From: Linnemannia schmuckeri
Taxonomy: Eukaryota; Mortierellomycota; Mortierellomycetes; Mortierellales; Mortierellaceae
NCBI GenBank assembly: GCA_029449235.1
Contig: JANATG010000013.1
Location: 1,649,069 to 1,713,068, forward strand
DNA: 64,000 bases
Reading direction: 5' to 3'
The notes under the pieces are model-generated. The model did no database searches, was not told where the DNA came from, and saw nothing but the letters and a program-made list of their open reading frames with translations. Below, one piece after another: positions 56,301 through 64,000 of the stretch. Positions within the stretch are counted from its first letter, which is position 1, and each line of letters starts with the position of its first letter. The position numbers were made by a program, and so were the translations under genes.

Positions 56301-59300
56301 TACCCTCCCAATCTCCATCCTCGTCATTGTGCTTGACGCCGTTCTCAATCCCTCTTCCATGTTGCTACTCTCCGTCTGGTCGATATTGTTGTCATCATCA
56401 TTATGGTCTTTGATGTTGGTGGTGATGGTATTACTACTGCCGCTGTTACCAGGGCCTTCAATACTTTGTTGAAGATTAATAAAATCATCGGCAACGGTAG
56501 TGATGTAGCTGGCGCAAGGCTGCCTATTGTAGCTGTACAAGACAATGGTGTTGTGGTTGTTGTTTATGTTGGAGACAGTCCTTGGCTATTTGTTGGCAAC
56601 TAGAAGAGAAGCTGAACAATCCGAGACTCGCTTTCTTATCGATACGAGCGAGGGAGAGTATGAAGGAGAGGCATGCTATTGCATTCCTATAGAAGCTAGA
56701 AGGGAGCAAAAGGGTACGAGATGAAGGGAAAACGACAAGGAGTGGAAGGGAGTGCAGGCGTGGCGATTCCTCTGTTTGCTTGATCACAATTTTTGCTCGA
56801 TGTAAAATGGTATGGACATAAGAAGGGTCAAAAGCAATGGCGGCTCATCATGAATGAGAATCGTATGAAAGAGGTAAATGATGTACGTAAGGTAGGAGAG
56901 AGAGTGAGTAGAAAGAAAGTGGAAATATGGCTTTTTCCCTTATTTTATTTTCGAGCTAATCATCATCCTCTAGTCTTTCTCACAACTTTATGTAACTCAG
57001 CCACTCTCCCTTCCGCTACACTTACTCCCATTGTGCTCTCTTTTCTACGAATAAACAGCGGTGACTGAAAACGGGTAAAGTGCATGCATATGCAAGGGAG
57101 ATGTCCTATTATGGTCAGCAATCAGCGGAAATCAGTTGAACAGCTCCTCTTTGAACCAAGCACAACATGGAGCAGAAGTCAGTAGGATCCTCATTGCGTA
57201 AACGAATAACAGTCAACGCACGTATGTAAAGGAATAGAGAAATATAAGAGAATGTATACAGAGCAAAAAGGTGACAGCACCACCCGTGGACAGGAGCCAG
57301 AACAAAAACGAAAGGAAAGGCAACCGGCGAGACACTTTTTTACTCATACATATTTGACAGGGAACAGTTCACAAAAACATAATCATAAACCAAAAGAAAA
57401 AAGATGTGGGGGAGAGAAGAGCTAGAAAACAGAAAGTGGGGAAGCAGACGAAGAGAAGGCAGTGACACAAAACAAAGATACAAAGAGAAAAAAGGCAAAA
57501 GAATAATGTGAAAATATGGTGCAGAGTGAGGGCGGCGAGAAAGAGAAAGGACATGAGGGAGAGAAGAGAGGAAAAGACACAGAGGAAGACAGAGAGAATG
57601 AGGGCCAAGCAGTGCAAGAAAAAGCCAGAAGAAAAGCGTAGCAGTGAGGAGAGGTTGGAGGGTAATGAGAAGAGAAGGACAGATGAGGAAGAGAAGAAAG
57701 AATGAAGAGAAAGCAGAGGAGGATCACAACGTGAAGAGGCAAATGAAATATGTAAGCTGTGTGGGTAACAATAAGAAAAGTGAGATAAAAGAGGATGAGA
57801 GAAGAGCAGGAAGAAGAGAAGGTGGAAATAGAAAAAGATGGGCGGAGCAGAACAAAGCGACAACGATGTGAAATTGACGTGAGATACGGGGGGCATTGAG
57901 AAATAGAAGTTTTTCTTTCTTTTATTTATTGAAAACGACAACAGAGTGAAAGAGAAAACATCCATAGAGGAGATAGATTAGGCCATGTCAGAAATACTAA
58001 AGAGTAGGAGGAGTTGTGTGCGAATGCTAGTTGTTTATGGAGGTTGCGAAGCCAATGAAATGTCGATGCTCCTCCAATAGTGCGAGGAACAATGTTGTTG
58101 TCTAGTTTAATGCGCCATCGATGATCCCAGATGGACAGACAGCCAGATGGAAGAGATAATGTGAAGGAATGTGAAGAGAGTGGAGGATTGAGCTTGAGGG
58201 CTGATTTTGAGTGAAAGTAGAGCTGAGATGTTCTTGGGCATTCAGGTTCAGGAAATTGTATACCCTGTTAGAAAAGTTTCCCACACCTCACACTTGGAGT
58301 CACACTACAACAGCCGATGCTCCTCTGTTTCTTATCTCATTACACCTATGGCATATCTCAGGCACTGCGGTGATACTTGTGTCTTCTGTTCCGTTGCGCA
58401 TCTTATTGTGGTGTACACCGCAGGGTCGTTCTAGCTAGGTGTTCGAAGCGTTCCTTCCATAGTCATGTCCAGTATAGTAACTCTGCTACCTTTCCATTGT
58501 TTACGCTTTTTGTACAGTGCTGTTCCGACAATCTACGCCGAAAACATCCCGAGTCAAAGCCCTTTAGCTGACATTTTAGCTGGATTATCCCCAGCGAGTT
58601 CTGTGTTTGAGGTTGGGACTAGACAAGAGCTTCTCCAGACGAGTGGGGCAGACGGCACCTCCATTGTCAATGCTATCAGAGGTGGTGTGCTGATGGTGAG
58701 AAGAGTCGACGTTGACGGGAATCACAAAATTGTCGTTGGCTGAGGGAGTAAAATGAATCCGTCCATTCCGAGGGGTTGGAGTTATTTCTCTATTGCTGAT
58801 AATAGCAATAGATAAGTCCGCGGGGAGGGGCAGCACTAAGAGCGCCGAGGTTTTATCGTTGTTACCAAAATGACAGGCAAAAGGTGATCAGCGGCCATAA
58901 GCACGATAAGGATTGTGGAGAGCTTCTTAAATGCCGCTTTGATACTGCAATGGTTGGGGATGGAGAAACTACTTTCATCTACCAGGTCACGACTCCTGTC
59001 TCTCGCTTTATCACCGATACAACCATTGTTCTCGCGTCAACGAGGTAAGTTTCCTGTTATGTGTTGAAGCGATTACAGTTAAAGAGCGGTGGTCTGGTGA
59101 GTGGTGAACCTGCAAGCGAACAAAAAAAGGCATAGAGTGAAAAAAGGAAGGGGCAATAGAAAAACATAATAGTCAAGAGTGAGCAAGATATGAAAAAGAA
59201 AAGGTATGAAAACGGACGGTAAGAGATAAAAGAATTGGGAGAAAAGACCACGGTCGAACAAGAAAAAAGAGAAAGAGTTGAGAAGGCGGGAGAAGAAAGA

Positions 59301-62300
59301 GAGCAGACAGAAGAAAATCATTGAGCAATGAAAAAGGGGCAATATAAAAAGCACAAGCCAAATAGCACATTTCTTTGCTTATTAAAATTTCACCTTGTTC
59401 TTTAATGGACGCCAAATCCCATAGTTGTACCAGCGTGCCAAATCCTATCGGCTTCCCTCCTTTGCTCGCTTCTGCTTGCATCTTTTGTTTCTTTTATGCT
59501 GTGTTCCTTTGAGTCTTCTCACCAACTGAACCGTTTCCTTGCAGTGTACGTTCCATATCTCCGTACAATTAAATTCCTCGATCGCGCCCATAACCTGCCA
59601 AGCCACTAGTACTGTGATACTCAACATCTTGAACATCATAGTCCACTCCTTGGACGGGAATGCTGAAGTCAGGCCATGGTAAATGTTCACCATGGTCCGT
59701 CTCCTCGGTTCATGTTCCTGCCATTCATCATTATCATCGAGCGGTATTTCCTCCTCGCTCCATTGTTGCAAAAGCTACCAGTCATGTTGTGTGCCGACCA
59801 GGTTCTCAATTGCCACGACCTCTCTCGAAGGCCATCATAGATGTCATTAATATGGTAAGGGATAAAACAAGGCCCAAGGGTGGTGAGATTTCTCTTGCTC
59901 TTGCTGTTGTGTATGACATAACATGTGTGAAATGTTTAGCAGGTGTTAGTCGTAGCAGCTGCATTCTTATATATGTAAAAAGAGGGGCATAAAAATTATG
60001 AGCAACTAGAAATAAAGAGGATACGTCTCTGTTTAGCACAATCCTATTTCTACTATATATTCATTCACATACTCATGTTCCTATCTGCATTTATTCTCAC
60101 TCACACACTTTCTAAGTTGATGCAACACTTGCTGCTCTTAGTACTTTATCATCCTCCTCCTCAATGCTCACCTCCATCTTCCGCCAGTTTCTCTCTCACT
60201 CCATCGTCTCTTCCTATGTGAGCCTTACACAGCTGCTCCACCATCTCTACCTCATACCATCACACTGCAGTGCATCGGAACTACAAGGCTGCTTTACAAG
60301 TGTTTATATTCTCTGCGTAGGCAAATTATTCAGCATCAACTTTATTCTTTGGCCTCGAAAGTGACAGTGCTGGCTTGCTAAAATTGAGTCAGGATGGCTG
60401 TAGTTGTCAAAGACACCTGGAGTAGCTTTTCAATTGCTATCCTTCCATTGTCGGATGTACATCTCGGTCTGTTGTTGCTTGCAATGGCTTTTAGTTATCA
60501 ACTATTATTTCAAGTCTCTCCTAACATCGTCTCCCAAATGTAGCCATTGACAGTAACCACGGCCGATCATGCTCACCTCTCACCTCTGGAATTCATCCAC
60601 GCCATCAGCTTACTTGAGGGCACTGACCATGCTATAGCATACGCAGTATTGTTTCCTTCATCCACACAATGGCCGTCGACTCCTTTGACCGCAACCCAAG
60701 AACTCCACTGCATGTCCACTCGTATAATCGCCTCCTGCTATGCTGCATGTGTTGATCGTGTTTTCAAATGATATGTTGCATATGTCCTGATCACGGGCAG
60801 CGCTTGGCATTATTGCATCAATGCGTCATTCTCGATGTAATAATCGCCACCTATTCTGCGGACGCCAGATAATAACTTCAGCAAACCCACCATTTCAGCC
60901 TATGTAGAGGATGCAATGTATGATGCGATTTTTTGTATAGCACACGTTAAATGCTCCGTTCACTCATTGATAACACTATCAGAACCTTCCACATGTAGAA
61001 ATGAAGCCTATTCAGTCCTTCAGCAACTACTCCCTCCTCTTATCATCTTTATGGCCATGGTGTCAAACTCTACTGCAAATGTAATTTGCATGTGACTCTG
61101 CCTATGTATGTTGCCGACCCTGTTATTCATTGTTTGCCGACGCAATGTGTCTTTGCCTATCCGACAACTATAACACTCCTTGGTATTTCCCTGTAGACCC
61201 ATATCAGTGCATGATCGTATCGACACCGCAATGTGCTCCGATGAATGGTCGTCTCGACCTCTCTCTCCTATCGTGCGTTCAATTTTACCCGCTTCGTCCA
61301 TCGTCAGCCATGCCTAAACCAGAAACAATTGCGGACTCTACCCTTAACTAACGGACACTCCTTCAGCGCCTTTCGCACACCCGCCCGTAATCGACATCCC
61401 TTCTGAACCCGCATACACGCACAGTCGTGTAAGTTAAATTAAGTACCCAGCCTTAAAATTATATATCAGAGATTGTAAGTTCTAGGACTGGAAACCAATC
61501 ATTAGAAGATTTGCTTGTGACAATAAGCAAATTAGACATGCCGAATCGTGGTCATACAACTTATTTCGTCTAGATGTATCCATAATTCACGTTCGTGTTA
61601 GGGATTTAACAGCAGATGGGTCATCCCCACCTGTGTGTACAAGCACGTAAACTATAATACTAAGATTATAGTTAGAGCGAAACCACCTATGATTTCTTCA
61701 AGCATTTTAAATTGCGCAGATTGCAGATGTGCTGGTATTACACAGCACTGCTACAAGCCATTAAAAAACCGACGCAAAACAGCAATATTGATCAAAGATA
61801 AGCAAAATTGCATTTTCTCAAAGTGAACTCAAAATTGTTTTTTATTTGCATTTCACAACCAGTGACCAAAATGCAGTGTCGCGAATAATAGCCAGATAAC
61901 GATGAGACTGGGAGCTAACACAGAAACGCCAACAGGAACGAAACGACAGAGTACTATAATAATATATACATCAGCTCATTTATTGCAGTAATCGGTGCAG
62001 TTATGCACACTGCGCCTTAAGTAGCACTTGTAAACACATCTCCATGTCCCTACTCCACCCTCTGGCATTCTACCTACTTGAGCTACGATATCCTGGATAT
62101 GACGGGCTTAAATTGGCCATAAAATTCTCCCTAATAATATTCTACCCAATACAAGTCATTACTATCCTGGCACATTATAGCCAAAGTTATAGCGTAACAG
62201 AAAGTGGAGACTGTAGTGGGAAAAAGTTTGGATAGTTCTTTTGATTTCTCTAGCCTCTGTTCTTTAAATAAGTCCAAAAATTACATAACAAAGCAATCTA

Positions 62301-63136
62301 TCTTCAATGGATAAGATAAGGATGGCGTCCATGATTATGCCATGATAAATCACCTCCAATGCAACCCAAAATCACAAGTGGGTTGATGGAGTCATGGATA
62401 ACCTAGTTCATATATTAAGAGTCATACCATTGAATAGAGGCAGCACAAAGGCAACAAATCCCTCAATATTGGTTGAGCAAAGGTTATTAAATGAGTATCA
62501 CGACCTCGAAATGTACCGTCACCATAGATAAGTACGACAAATAGTATAACTACGTTCACATAACGTGTAACGCACACAATGCGTTTTCAGGAAGGAGCAA
62601 CTGAACGTAACAACGAGATACATAATAAAAAACCATCCTTGAAGCGTCAAGCAATATACAAGCTTCGACGGTGAATGGAAGCAATAGAATATAGAAAGCA
62701 TAAACATTCATCAGATTCTCTGCAAAAAAGTAACCCGAGATAATGCTATTGATATCCTCCCTAGCAAAATTGGCACAGTCAAAACATAAATTCATTTATT
62801 TCATCTATTCAGTTAATACTTAAGGCTCACCTATAAATTTACCATCCACCAATCACAGTAAGTACATAACATTTAGCATATCAACCGATGAGCGACAATA
62901 TGAGTCATTAACGGACATTAGTAGTTGGTTAGATAACAAATTGCCTCAAATATGGGTCATGTTTAGATTATTAAAGATTCGAAGTATTAGATTTTAAGAA
63001 ACAAGAACTATGAAAGCTTCTTTAGACTGTAAGGAAAATTGAGGTAATTTAAAATACAAGGAAAAATAACAGGTTCCTAGGCGTTTTATAACTCTTGGCA
63101 TTCTATTATTCCTGGAGTTTTATAAGGCTTTTAAGC
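56301..63136. other. Subtelomeric region without a recognisable gene
   Basis: 6.8 kb. No frame on either strand carries a domain I recognise. Short frames at 56403..56603, 58465..58743, 59445..59771 (-), 60547..60771 and 61130..61351 are each below 110 codons. A possible decayed exon lies at about 58,830 to 59,045: open for about 70 codons, including FITDTTIVLAST, and ending in a GTAAG donor. A purine-rich block covers 57,400 to 57,860. From about 61,400 onward the sequence is clearly more AT-rich, ending in T-rich sequence that grades into the telomere-like array. Confidence 0.5.
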
Positions 63137-64000
63137 TTTTAAGGGTTTTTAGGTTTTTTAGGGTTTTTTAGGGTTTTTTAGGGTTTTTTTAGGGTTTTTT
63201 AGGGTTTTTTAGGGTTTTTTAGGGTTTTTTAGGGTTTTTTAGGGTTTTTTAGGGTTTTTTAGGGTTTTTTAGGGTTTTTTAGGGTTTTTTAGGGTTTTTT
63301 TAGGGTTTTTTTAGGGTTTTTTAGGGTTTTTTTAGGGTTTTTTAGGGTTTTTTAGGGTTTTTAGGGTTTTTTAGGGTTTTTTAGGGTTTTTTAGGGTTTT
63401 TTAGGGTTTTTAGGGTTTTTAGGGTTTTTAGGGTTTTTTAGGGTTTTTTAGGGTTTTTAGGGTTTTTTAGGGTTTTTTAGGGTTTTTAGGGTTTTTTAGG
63501 GTTTTTTAGGGTTTTTTAGGGTTTTTTAGGGTTTTTTAGGTTTTAGGGTTTTTTAGGGTTTTTAGGGTTTTTTAGGGTTTTTTAGGGTTTTTTTAGGGTT
63601 TTTTAGGGTTTTTTAGGGTTTTTTAGGGTTTTTTAGGGTTTTTTAGGGTTTTTTAGGGTTTTTTAGGGGTTTTTTAGGGTTTTTTAGGGTTTTTTAGGTT
63701 TTTTAGGGGTTTTTTTTAGGGTTTTTTAGGTTTTTTAGGGTTTTTTTAGGGTTTTTTAGGTTTTTTTAGGGTTTTTTAGGGTTTTTTAGGGTTTTTTAGG
63801 GTTTTTTAGGGTTTTTTTAGGGTTTTTTAGGGTTATTTTTAGGGTTTTTTAGGGTTTTTTAGGGGTTTTTTTAGGGTTTTTTTGGGTTTTTTAGGGTTTT
63901 TTAGGGTTTTTTAGGGTTTTTAGGGTTTTTTAGGGTTTTTTAGGTTTTTTAGGGTTTTTTAGGTTTTTTAGGGTTTTTTAGGGTTTTTTAGGGTTTTTTA
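63137..64000 (+). repeat. Telomere-like array, main unit TTTTTTAGGG
   Basis: About 85 head-to-tail units of T(n)AGGG to the window end, most with six T, others with five, seven or eight, and occasional AGGGG, AGG or interrupted units. The G-rich strand runs 5' to 3' toward position 64000, the orientation of a right-hand chromosome end. It is preceded by degenerate TTTTAAGGGTTTTTAGG sequence from about 63,115. It is not the plain TTAGGG expected for most fungi. Confidence 0.9.

Noticed and set aside
1..64000. tRNA or rRNA genes, CRISPR arrays, operons
   Set aside because: I found no convincing B-box/cloverleaf or rRNA sequence, and repeat-spacer arrays or operon layouts are not expected or seen in this eukaryotic DNA. 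A dedicated scan (tRNAscan-SE, Infernal) would settle small RNAs.

Overview
This is nuclear DNA of a filamentous fungus, most likely an early-diverging one. A Mortierellomycota-type soil fungus is my best guess, but it is an inference. The reasons are dense spliced genes with mostly short GT-AG introns, a non-RD TKL kinase fused to ankyrin repeats, a two-domain soluble-type adenylyl cyclase, and orthologues of ordinary fungal housekeeping genes. The splice models were built by hand from reading frame, family conservation and splice-site consensus, with no transcript data.

Positions 1 to 48,700 are gene-rich. In order they hold: the 3' end of an EFA6/Yel1-type ARF exchange factor (+), a broken pirin gene (+), a TM9/nonaspanin membrane protein (-), a 1,789-residue ADCY10-like adenylyl cyclase (-), fibrillarin (+), a full-length ABCC/MRP transporter (-), the mitochondrial pyruvate carrier subunit MPC1 (+), a small serine-rich protein of unknown function (+), a PAM2-motif coiled-coil protein (+), a TKL kinase with ankyrin repeats (-), a polyglutamine LIM-domain-binding-type co-regulator (-) and a mitochondrial RNase II/Dss1-type exoribonuclease (+). 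Cyclase/fibrillarin, ABCC/MPC1 and LDB/Dss1 are divergent pairs that share upstream regions. These genes do not form one pathway. They cover nucleolar rRNA modification, mitochondrial import and RNA turnover, Golgi/endosome membranes, efflux and signalling.

From about 48,700 to the end the window is repeat-rich and subtelomeric. It has a 119-bp hAT-like MITE with a perfect 8-bp target duplication, then a decayed Ty3/gypsy chromovirus on the minus strand (two LTRs, initiator-Met-type primer site, gag with zinc knuckle, protease to integrase, chromodomain). A 1.63-kb Tc1-family (DD34E) transposon with about 220-bp terminal inverted repeats sits inside it. Then come about 6.8 kb with no recognisable gene, increasingly AT-rich. 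The last ~860 bp are a telomere-like array whose main unit is TTTTTTAGGG, G-rich strand running toward the window end, so the window probably reaches a chromosome terminus.

The least expected items are a 4-nt microexon needed to encode MPC1, the TTTTTTAGGG array, the foldback arms of the Tc1-like element together with loss of its second catalytic aspartate, the fungal soluble adenylyl cyclase, and small frame-breaking differences in pirin and TM9 that are either real mutations or residual assembly errors.
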